From Clostridia bacterium (GTDB lineage: Bacteria > Bacillota > Clostridia > Christensenellales > Aristaeellaceae), in NCBI GenBank assembly GCA_017431005.1, contig JAFRLY010000044.1, forward strand, positions 1 through 64,000: 64,000 bases of DNA. The letters run 5' to 3'. The position numbers and the translations under genes are program-made. Below the pieces are notes generated by a model. The model was not told the origin of the DNA. It worked only from the letters and a program-made list of their open reading frames with translations, and made no database searches. How positions within the stretch are numbered: the stretch's first letter is position 1; every line of letters begins with the position of its first letter. Below are positions 35,680 through 41,912 of the stretch, one piece after another.

Positions 35680-35714
35680 AAAAAGCCCGCTTCCGGTTCA
35701 CTCCGAAAGCGGGC
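35680..35714 (-). terminator. Leader terminator of the ABC operon
   Basis: Minus-strand stem GCCCGCTT (35714-35707) with AAGCGGGC (35692-35685), an inner CGG/CCG pair set, and five T residues (35684-35680). It lies between the leader ORF stop (35737) and the first ABC gene, the position of an attenuator. Confidence 0.85.
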
Positions 35715-35736
35715 ATTGCAATCAAAACAGGATATT

Positions 35737-35829
35737 TCAGTCCCGTGCGCCGCAGCCTGATCCGGAGTAAGAGAAACTAACGGTGTTCTTCACTGCATTA
35801 ATCATGATACTGCCTCTCCATCTTCTCAT
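35737..35829 (-). CDS. Short leader ORF upstream of the ABC exporter
   Basis: An ORF of 30 codons (ATG 35829) or 22 codons (internal ATG 35805). The 22-codon form is favoured by GGAGAGG seven bases upstream; the longer has AAGGAG only three bases away. The shared C-terminus is VSFSYSGSGCGARD. It lies between a good promoter and an intrinsic terminator, directly ahead of a BmrCD-like exporter pair. In Bacillus subtilis the bmrB leader peptide controls bmrCD by ribosome-mediated attenuation, and this layout matches. It could instead be a small exported peptide that the transporter carries. Peptide sequence family not recognised. Confidence 0.6.
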   Translation of the reverse strand: MRRWRGSIMINAVKNTVSFSYSGSGCGARD

Positions 35830-35884
35830 GTTCTCCTTCTCCGCACCGGGGAGCTATGGAACCGGTATCCCTTGCTGTTCAACG

Positions 35885-35935
35885 CACTTCAGGCACCTGA
35901 TCAACCACGCAATCCGAATCTTACACTTCAGGCAC
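35885..35935. repeat. Pair of 12-base direct repeats at the ABC promoter
   Basis: CACTTCAGGCAC occurs perfectly at 35885-35896 and 35924-35935, 39 bases apart. The second copy fills the promoter spacer beside the -10 box; the first lies just downstream of the predicted start. This fits an operator bound by a regulator at two sites. Confidence 0.7.
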
Positions 35936-35946
35936 GCGAATGTCAA
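35918..35946 (-). promoter_or_regulatory. Promoter of the leader ORF and ABC operon
   Basis: On the minus strand TTGACA (35946-35941) and TAAGAT (35923-35918) with a 17-base spacer. The leader to the first ABC gene is about 305 bases long. Confidence 0.8.
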
Positions 35947-36020
35947 TAAAAACCTCCTCCCGGCCTGTTTTTCACCGGAAAGAGGATAAATTACGCATTA
36001 TCTCTGTCACATAATATGTG

Positions 36021-36338
36021 TTATTTCCTGTTTTTTTCACTCAGGGATTCCATCAGCTCCTGAACCGTCCTCCTGTCCCGGTCCTGCAGTCTGCTCCACT
36101 GCCGAAGCAGGCGCCGCTGTTCTCCGGACAGACCCATTTCATTCTCAGCGTCGAAGAACTGTGCGAGTGTCACGCCAAAAGCCCTGCAGATACTTTCCAG
36201 GGTAGCCAGGGAAGGCTCCGTACCTCTTTTGAACATATTCCGGATTGTGCTCCAGGGAATATCCGCTTCCTTCGCCAGGCGGTAAATCGTCCATTCCCGT
36301 TCATCCATGAGCTGCTGCATCCTTGCTCTGACGTCCAT
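36021..36338 (-). CDS. XRE-family transcriptional regulator
   Basis: A 105-residue protein with an N-terminal Cro/CI helix-turn-helix (WTIYRLAKEADIPWSTIRNMF, about 16-37, then SLATLESICRAFGVTLAQFF) and a charged C-terminal helix. The start ATG 36338 has GAGGTGA upstream. It is divergent from the second small XRE gene at 36582, and the shared AT-rich region contains TGTCATA repeats. It ends about 75 bases before the ABC promoter and could be its regulator, but no direct evidence shows this. Confidence 0.85.
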   Translation of the reverse strand: MDVRARMQQLMDEREWTIYRLAKEADIPWSTIRNMFKRGTEPSLATLESICRAFGVTLAQFFDAENEMGLSGEQRRLLRQWSRLQDRDRRTVQELMESLSEKNRK

Positions 36339-36363
36339 GAAATCACCTCAGGCAATATAATAA

Positions 36364-36394
36364 TGTCATACGAAACGATATAAAACCTGTCATA
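36364..36394. promoter_or_regulatory. TGTCATA direct repeats upstream of the XRE gene
   Basis: TGTCATA occurs at 36364-36370 and 36388-36394, 24 bases apart, in the AT-rich control region of the minus-strand XRE gene. It may be an autoregulatory site. The short length makes chance plausible. Confidence 0.35.
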
Positions 36395-36581
36395 TGTATT
36401 GTCTTATACAGTCCATTTGTGCTATTATTTGTATACATCCTGCTTCCGCGGTTATCCCGCTGTATTACCGTTATTGTTTTCCGAAGCCGGGTGTTTGTCA
36501 ATTGACTCCGTTGTTTTTTGTCGGGTTTTGACAGAAACGTTCATGTTTTTCAGCAGCGGGCGACGGAAGGGAGAACTTCAC

Positions 36582-36800
36582 ATGGTACTGACTCTGGGTG
36601 AAAAAATCAAAATTGTCATGAAACGCCGCGGTATGACCATTACGACGCTTGCGGAAAAAACGGGGCAGACAAGGCAGAATCTTTCCAACAAGCTGGCCCG
36701 CGATAATTTTACTGAAAAGGAAATAACGGAAATTGCCAGGGCACTGGACTGCGATTATGACGCTTATCTGACAATGCACGGTTCGAACGACAGAATCTGA
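36582..36800 (+). CDS. Small XRE-family DNA-binding protein
   Basis: A 72-residue protein that is essentially only a Cro/CI helix-turn-helix: MTITTLAEKTGQTRQNLSNKL then KEITEIARALDCDYDAYL. The start ATG 36582 follows GGAAGGGAG; the longer frame back to 36399 runs through an AT-rich control region and was rejected. It lacks any dimerisation or sensor domain. Such solitary HTH proteins are common in phage or plasmid remnants. Confidence 0.8.
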   Translation: MVLTLGEKIKIVMKRRGMTITTLAEKTGQTRQNLSNKLARDNFTEKEITEIARALDCDYDAYLTMHGSNDRI

Positions 36801-36841
36801 GTATCCGCGGTTTCCGCATATCCCTGATTCATGCAAAATAT

Positions 36842-36880
36842 ACAAAGGCGCCGCTGACCCTGTGTCGGCGGCACCTTTGT
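36842..36880. terminator. Bidirectional hairpin between convergent genes
   Basis: ACAAAGG (36842-36848) pairs with CCTTTGT (36874-36880) around an inner CCGC/GCGG stem. The T-tracts are weak on both sides, but the position between convergent genes fits a shared terminator. Confidence 0.55.
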
Positions 36881-36910
36881 AGTTTACCGTTAAATCTTTT
36901 AGTGATGCAT

Positions 36911-37096
36911 CTATTTCCGGCCTGCCTCCAGGCATTCCATAACCTTGTCCCGCATCATGTACAGCGCTTCGCCGATCAGGCTGAAGGCTTCCGCATCTCC
37001 ACTGTCCGACTTCTCAAAGATGGAAACCGCGCCTTCAGCAATCAGGCGCAGCTCAGCCAGGTTTCCCATCATTGTATCCAGATCCGAGTTTTTCAT
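36911..37096 (-). CDS. Small hypothetical helical protein
   Basis: A 61-residue acidic, probably all-helical protein (MKNSDLDTMMGNLAELRL to CLEAGRK). Start is uncertain: ATG 37096 gives this form with a modest AGAAAGG site, and an in-frame ATG at 37138 gives 75 residues but has no site. No family recognised. It is in the AT-richer scar between the ABC operon and GAPDH, behind a minus-strand terminator. Confidence 0.5.
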   Translation of the reverse strand: MKNSDLDTMMGNLAELRLIAEGAVSIFEKSDSGDAEAFSLIGEALYMMRDKVMECLEAGRK

Positions 37097-37275
37097 ACCT
37101 TTCTCATCCTGTTTTTTCCGGGGACAACGTTTCCCCATAAGATAAACGGTTACTGTATTACTGAAAAGCTGTCATTTTTCCATATACTTCCGGCATCTGT
37201 TTCATTATATACAAACAGCTGCCGTTTGAAAAGCGGTATTCTCTGATCCGCACTTTTTTTTACGATCCGAATATA

Positions 37276-37316
37276 TAAAAATCCCGCTTGTCCGGCAGGC
37301 AGACCGGAAAAGCGGG
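37276..37316 (-). terminator. Intrinsic terminator behind the integrase relic
   Basis: A long stem (37283-37296 with 37304-37316, one bulge) with a T-rich run on the minus strand. It closes a minus-strand unit whose only visible content is the truncated integrase. Confidence 0.8.
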
Positions 37317-37394
37317 GTCACAGTTATCTTAAGTACCGTCAAAACAGAACGCTGTAACGGATCCTCTGTTATGCACGGAATCCGCCGAGGGGGC

Positions 37395-37493
37395 TTACCT
37401 CAACTGCTTTTGATAATTCGCAACAGTCTTATCCGATAGCTTCCTCACCTTGCAGTCGAACCCAAATTCCACGATTGCGTCATCCATTTTCAT
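37395..37493 (-). pseudogene. Truncated tyrosine-recombinase (phage integrase) N-terminus
   Basis: A 32-codon frame whose product (IVEFGFDCKVRKLSDKTV, then ANYQKQLR) looks like the SAM-like N-terminal core-binding helix of XerC/phage-type integrases, where the pattern FxxDCKxRxLSxKTxxNYxKQLR is common. The frame stops exactly after LR, and no continuation of the catalytic domain is found in any frame downstream. It begins in the T-tract of the GAPDH terminator, so it is probably not expressed well. Most likely a deletion remnant of a mobile element. Confidence 0.55.
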
Positions 37494-37538
37494 AAAAAAA
37501 ACCCCCTTTTCTTAATCGTTTCCAATCAAGAAAAGGGG
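37494..37538 (-). terminator. Intrinsic terminator of gap
   Basis: A perfect 11-base stem (37503-37513 with 37528-37538) followed by eight T residues on the minus strand. It lies about 120 bases beyond the GAPDH stop codon; the stretch 37539-37659 holds no gene. Confidence 0.92.
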
Positions 37539-37659
37539 ATAAATGCCTATCGTACCTAAATCCGAAATACCAGAACGGTTTACGGTACTAAATCAAACAT
37601 TTTACGTACCTGGCCTCGTTCTCCTGCTTTCGCAAAAGCTCGAAACCCTCGCGTTTCAA

Positions 37660-38730
37660 TTACTTGAGTTCCGCGAAGTACTTGATGGTGCGGACCATCT
37701 GGCTGGTGTAGCTGTTCTCGTTGTCGTACCAGGACACAACCTGCACCTGATAGGTGTCGTCGTCGATCTTGGTGACCATGGTCTGGTTGGCATCGAACAG
37801 AGAGCCGTAGGTCATGCCGATGATATCGGAGGAGACCAGCTTCTCAGTGGTGTAGCCGAAGGATTCGGAGCTCTGCGCCTTCATCGCGGCGTTGATGGCT
37901 TCCTTGGTGACATCCTTGCCCTTGACAACGGCAACCAGGATGGTGGTGGAACCGGTGGGAACCGGCACGCGCTGGGCGGAGCCGATCAGCTTGCCGTTCA
38001 GCTCGGGGATAACCAGGCCGATAGCCTTGGCAGCACCGGTGCTGTTGGGCACGATGTTGGCGGCGCCGGCACGGGCACGCTGCAGATCGCCCTTCCGATG
38101 GGGGCCGTCCAGGATCATCTGGTCACCGGTGTAAGCATGCACGGTGGTCATGATGCCGCTGACGATCGGGAAGGTGTCGTTCAGAGCCTTGGTCATCGGG
38201 GCCAGGCAGTTGGTGGTGCAGCTGGCGGCGGAGATGACGGTGTCTTCAGGCTTCAGAACATTGTGGTTGACGTTGTAAACGATGGTGGGCAGATCGTTGC
38301 CCGCGGGAGCGGAGATAACGACCTTCTTGGCGCCGGCCTGGATATGGGCCTCAGCCTTGGCCTTGGAGGTGTAGAAGCCGGTGCACTCCAGCACGACGTC
38401 CACATCCAGAGCCTTCCAGGGCAGGTTGGCAGCCTTGGGCTCGGCATAGATGGTGATTTCTTTGCCGTCAACGGTGATGGAGCCGGGGACCTTCACGGTC
38501 TTGCCGTCTTCTTCAAAAACGGGCTCTTTGCTGGACACGGTGTGCTTGTTTTCGCCGATCACGCCGCAGTATCCCTTCTGAGCAGTATCATACTTGAGCA
38601 GGTGAGCCAGCATCGCGGGGCTGGTCAGGTCATTGATCGCGACCACTTCGTAGCCTTCAGCGCCAAACATCTGACGGAAAGCAAGACGGCCGATGCGGCC
38701 AAAACCATTGATAGCAACTTTCACAGCCAT
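37660..38730 (-). CDS. gap: Glyceraldehyde-3-phosphate dehydrogenase
   Basis: A 356-residue type I GAPDH, the glycolytic enzyme that makes 1,3-bisphosphoglycerate from glyceraldehyde-3-phosphate with NAD+. The Rossmann motif NGFGRIGR (8-15) and an Asp at 34 (INDLTS) favour NAD over NADP. The catalytic Cys171 is in ASCTTNC and the partner His198 in TTVHAY. It is about 20 residues longer than the usual 335, mainly in the 60-80 region. Its codon use is strongly biased, as in highly expressed genes. It stands alone, without pgk or tpi, with its own promoter and terminator. Confidence 0.97.
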   Translation of the reverse strand: MAVKVAINGFGRIGRLAFRQMFGAEGYEVVAINDLTSPAMLAHLLKYDTAQKGYCGVIGENKHTVSSKEPVFEEDGKTVKVPGSITVDGKEITIYAEPKAANLPWKALDVDVVLECTGFYTSKAKAEAHIQAGAKKVVISAPAGNDLPTIVYNVNHNVLKPEDTVISAASCTTNCLAPMTKALNDTFPIVSGIMTTVHAYTGDQMILDGPHRKGDLQRARAGAANIVPNSTGAAKAIGLVIPELNGKLIGSAQRVPVPTGSTTILVAVVKGKDVTKEAINAAMKAQSSESFGYTTEKLVSSDIIGMTYGSLFDANQTMVTKIDDDTYQVQVVSWYDNENSYTSQMVRTIKYFAELK

Positions 38731-38785
38731 GGAAAAAACCCTCCTTAAAATTCAATCGCATAATGCGTTAACACTACCAAAGATC

Positions 38786-38814
38786 ATTGTACCTTTTTTG
38801 CACGCTTTTTGCAA
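38786..38814 (-). promoter_or_regulatory. Promoter of gap
   Basis: Minus-strand TTGCAA (38814-38809) and TACAAT (38791-38786) with a 17-base spacer. The leader is about 50 bases with an AAGGAGGG ribosome site. Confidence 0.75.
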
Positions 38815-38927
38815 GCCGTTTTTTATCAGTCCCGCCGGGTTTTCGGAGCCGCTGTTTTTCCCTGAAATACAGTTCGGCCGGCTGCAGGTTTCCTGTCGCC
38901 GCGGGCCGGCTGTTTTGCGTTTTTCCA

Positions 38928-38956
38928 TTGACTTTCAAGGGGTTGCATGATATTCT
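38928..38956 (+). promoter_or_regulatory. Promoter of the FucI-like isomerase
   Basis: TTGACT at 38928-38933 and TATTCT at 38951-38956 with a 17-base spacer; divergent from the gap promoter. The rest of 38731-39015 shows no gene. Confidence 0.6.
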
Positions 38957-39015
38957 TGTCCTGAATACGCAGGTGCGTACAATTTGTATATTTTATAAAG
39001 GAGGCCTTTCTGAAT

Positions 39016-40500
39016 ATGGAAAACATCCCTGTCATCAAACTGGGTCTTGTCGCCGTGTCCCGCGACTGCTTCCCGATCGTGCTGAGCGAGAAGCGCCGGG
39101 CTGCCATCGCCGCAAAGTGCGGACAGAAGGAGCTCAACTTTGTTGAGATCAAAACCACCGTCGAGAACGAAAAAGACATGTGCAAAGCTGTGGAAGAGCT
39201 GAATGCCAACGGCTGCAACGCCGCGGTCGTCTTCCTCGGCAACTTCGGCCCCGAAACCCCTGAAACCCTGATCGCCAAATATTTCGACGGCCCCGTCATG
39301 TTCGTGGCGGCCGCTGAAGGCGACGGCGACATGATCAACGGCCGCGGCGACGCCTACTGCGGCATGCTGAACTGCTCCTACAACCTGGGCATGCGCCACC
39401 TGAAGGGCTATATTCCGGAATATCCCGTCGGCACCGCTGACGAACTGGCGGACAAGATCGCCGAGTTCATTCCGATCGCCCGGACCATCGTCGGCCTGAA
39501 GAACCTGAAGATCATCACCTTCGGACCCCGGCCCCAGGACTTCTTCGCCTGCAATGCCCCCATCAAGGGCCTGTATGAAATCGGCGTGGAAATCGAGGAG
39601 AACAGCGAACTCGACCTGCTGGTCAGCTATAAGGAGCATGCCGGCGATGCCCGCATCCCCGCCGTCTGCGAAGACATGGCCAAGGAAATGGGCGAGGGCC
39701 GCTACTATCCCGATATGCTGGAGCGCATGGCGCAGTTTGAACTGACGCTGCTCGACTGGGCCGAGAATCACAAGGGCGCCCGGAAGTATGTGGCCTTCGC
39801 CGACAAGTGCTGGCCCGCCTTCCCGAGCCAGTTCGGATTCGAGCCCTGCTACGTCAACAGCCGTCTGGCTTCCCGCGGCATTCCGGTTTCCTGCGAAGTG
39901 GATATCTACGGCGCCCTGAGCGAGTACATCGGCAGCTGCCTGACCGGCGACGCCGTGACCCTGCTGGACATCAACAACTCCGTGCCGCAGTACATCTACG
40001 ACGAGGACATCAAAGGCAAGTATGACTACACCCTGACCGACACCTTCATGGGCTTCCACTGCGGCAACACCCCCAGCTGCAAGATGTGCGACACCCGCGC
40101 CATCAAGTATCAGCTGATCCAGCACCGCCTGCTGGAGCCCGAAGGCAGCGAGCCTGACTTCACCCGCGGCACCCTGGAAGGCGACATCGGCGCCAGCCCC
40201 ATCACCTTCTACCGCCTGCAGTGCGACAGCGAGGGAACCCTCCGGGCTTACATCGCCCAGGGCGAGGTGCTCCCGGTCGCGACCCGCTCCTTCGGCGGTA
40301 TCGGCGTCTTCGCCATTCCGGAAATGGGACGGTTCTACCGCCACGTGCTGGTTCAGAAGCGCTATCCGCATCACGGCGCCGTCGCTTTCGCCCACTGCGC
40401 GAAGCAGCTGTTCGAAGTCTTCAAGTATCTGGGCATCGGCGACATCGCTTACAACCAGCCCAAAAACCTGCCCTATCCCACAGAGAATCCCTGGGCATAA
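39016..40500 (+). CDS. L-fucose/L-arabinose isomerase family protein
   Basis: A 494-residue protein of the FucI/AraA-like fold, which interconverts aldoses and ketoses with a divalent metal. The N-terminal VIKLGLVAVSRDCFP, the central GPRPQDFFACNAP and the C-terminal region with HCGNTPSC and a late Glu/His set fit the family. FucI-like members also include sulfoquinovose isomerases, so the substrate is not settled. No kinase or aldolase gene lies beside it. Codon use is strongly biased, like gap, which suggests high expression. The start ATG 39016 follows AAAGGAGG; a strong terminator ends the gene. Confidence 0.75.
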   Translation: MENIPVIKLGLVAVSRDCFPIVLSEKRRAAIAAKCGQKELNFVEIKTTVENEKDMCKAVEELNANGCNAAVVFLGNFGPETPETLIAKYFDGPVMFVAAAEGDGDMINGRGDAYCGMLNCSYNLGMRHLKGYIPEYPVGTADELADKIAEFIPIARTIVGLKNLKIITFGPRPQDFFACNAPIKGLYEIGVEIEENSELDLLVSYKEHAGDARIPAVCEDMAKEMGEGRYYPDMLERMAQFELTLLDWAENHKGARKYVAFADKCWPAFPSQFGFEPCYVNSRLASRGIPVSCEVDIYGALSEYIGSCLTGDAVTLLDINNSVPQYIYDEDIKGKYDYTLTDTFMGFHCGNTPSCKMCDTRAIKYQLIQHRLLEPEGSEPDFTRGTLEGDIGASPITFYRLQCDSEGTLRAYIAQGEVLPVATRSFGGIGVFAIPEMGRFYRHVLVQKRYPHHGAVAFAHCAKQLFEVFKYLGIGDIAYNQPKNLPYPTENPWA

Positions 40501-40515
40501 TCCCGCGTGAACCAA

Positions 40516-40540
40516 GGGCCGCCAGATGGCGGCCCTTTTT
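40516..40540 (+). terminator. Intrinsic terminator
   Basis: A perfect eight-base stem (40516-40523 with 40528-40535), a four-base loop and five T residues, closing the isomerase gene. Confidence 0.92.
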
Positions 40541-40623
40541 CTGTTCCGGTGGGGAAAACGGTCCTTTTTTATCTCCTTTTTATCTCTAAAAGGGGAAGAT
40601 TGTGTCAATTATGTGGGTAAAAT

Positions 40624-40659
40624 TTGACAAAAGTGGGCTTATATGTTACACTTTTGTCA
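40624..40659 (+). promoter_or_regulatory. MBL-gene promoter inside an 11-base dyad operator
   Basis: TTGACA (40624-40629) and TACACT (40647-40652) with a 17-base spacer. TGACAAAAGTG (40625-40635) and CACTTTTGTCA (40649-40659) are perfect inverted repeats covering the -35 and the -10/start region, so a dimeric repressor bound there would block RNA polymerase. Confidence 0.75.
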
Positions 40660-40772
40660 TGAATCCGCCGCCCCATCCCTCAGGCGGCTGTATATAGATA
40701 TCTGACAGCACAATCATTTTCCGCGGTCCATATGGATGCCCGCGGGGAAAAACCAGAGGGGATTTCCGGATT

Positions 40773-41705
40773 ATGAGCAAGGAATTCATCGTCACCCATT
40801 ACTATCACAGCGGTTTTTCCGTCTCCCATGAAGATACCCTGCTGATCTTCGACTACTGGCGGGGCGAGGAGGGGGAGCTGACTGCGGACCTGCAGATTTC
40901 CAAAGAGGAGCTGCTGACCTACCGGCAGGTATTTGTTTTTATCAGTCACGAGCATGTGGATCACATGGATCCCATTGTCTTTACCTGGCGGGATCTGGGC
41001 CACGTGCAATATATCGTTTCCTCCGACATGCCCGTCGGCACCCGGGGAAAGCGGATGGCCCCGGGGGATGAGCTTCAGCTGAGCGGATGCCTCAGCGTAA
41101 AAGCCTTCGATTCCACGGATCTCGGCGTCAGCTTTCTGGCGGATTTTGACGGCGTGCGCTTCTTCCACGCCGGAGATCTGAACTTCTGGCACTGGCGGGA
41201 TGAGTCCACCAAGCAGGAGGTCGAAGAAGCCGAGGAGGAATACCGGAAGGCCCTGGAGCGCATCCGGGGCGAGACCGTGGACGTGGCCTTTTTCCCGGTG
41301 GATCCCAGGCAGGGATCCATGTTTGAGGCCGGCGCAGATTCCTTCATTCTCAGCATCAAGCCCCGGCTGCTGATTCCGATGCACTATTTTCACCGGGCGG
41401 ACGTCGCCATGGAATACGCGAGAACCGCCTGCAACCGGTCCACAGAGGTGCTGGCCATGCCGGAATACGGCGACATACTGAAAATCTCCGTGGATGAGAC
41501 CGGCTTTATGAACCTGTCCTTCCCGACACGGGAGGAGGTTTCCCGGGTTGCCCCGGATCCTGTGGAGGAGGCCATCAGCGATTCCCTGTCCGAGGACAAT
41601 CCGTTCAACGACAGCGATCTGCCCCTGTCTCAGCTGGCCTTCACCCCTGAGGAAAAACCGGAAAATCCACCGGAGGAGGAAGCGTCTCAAACCCCGGATT
41701 TATAA
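40773..41705 (+). CDS. MBL-fold metal-dependent hydrolase
   Basis: A 310-residue metallo-beta-lactamase-fold protein. The metal motif HEHVDHMD is at 59-66; a later Asp is in HAGDLNFWH (about 130-138) and a His in IPMHYFHR. The pattern resembles UlaG-like or UPF0173-type hydrolases. The C-terminal 40 residues are acidic and Pro-rich, without a fold. A promoter with a perfect dyad operator precedes it. It converges on addA, with a DnaA-box-rich hairpin region between. The substrate is unknown. Confidence 0.82.
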   Translation: MSKEFIVTHYYHSGFSVSHEDTLLIFDYWRGEEGELTADLQISKEELLTYRQVFVFISHEHVDHMDPIVFTWRDLGHVQYIVSSDMPVGTRGKRMAPGDELQLSGCLSVKAFDSTDLGVSFLADFDGVRFFHAGDLNFWHWRDESTKQEVEEAEEEYRKALERIRGETVDVAFFPVDPRQGSMFEAGADSFILSIKPRLLIPMHYFHRADVAMEYARTACNRSTEVLAMPEYGDILKISVDETGFMNLSFPTREEVSRVAPDPVEEAISDSLSEDNPFNDSDLPLSQLAFTPEEKPENPPEEEASQTPDL

Positions 41706-41718
41706 GCCTTTTCCAAAG

Positions 41719-41856
41719 CTTTCCACAGGTTATCCACAGATTTTGACGCTTTATACACAAAGCTGTAAACAAGCCAAAACCCCTTGAAAATCCTCACTTT
41801 TTCGGATCGCAATACCGAAAAGCAAGGTTTTTCAAGGGGTTTTATCCTGTGGATAA
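41719..41856. other. DnaA-box cluster between convergent genes
   Basis: Perfect TTATNCACA boxes at 41730-41738 and 41751-41759 on the plus strand and 41848-41856 on the minus strand (TGTGGATAA), plus a near match CTTTCCACA at 41719-41727. They surround a 68-base hairpin. This density in 140 bases is far above chance and suggests DnaA binding, either as part of an origin or as a titration site. Confidence 0.65.
41776..41843. terminator. Long near-perfect hairpin, bidirectional terminator
   Basis: Positions 41776-41794 pair with 41824-41843 with one mismatch, and an inner stem pairs 41797-41805 with 41815-41822. Four T residues follow on each strand. It ends both convergent genes, and it is flanked by DnaA boxes on both sides. 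Confidence 0.75.
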
Positions 41857-41912
41857 CCTGCCTGCTGAAAATGGGGGCAGCTTCCTTCAAAAAACACAAA
41901 ATTCAGACATGC

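Noticed and set aside
36399-36800. 133-codon version of the second XRE gene
   Set aside because: The first 61 codons are AT-rich control sequence; a clear ribosome site precedes the ATG at 36582.
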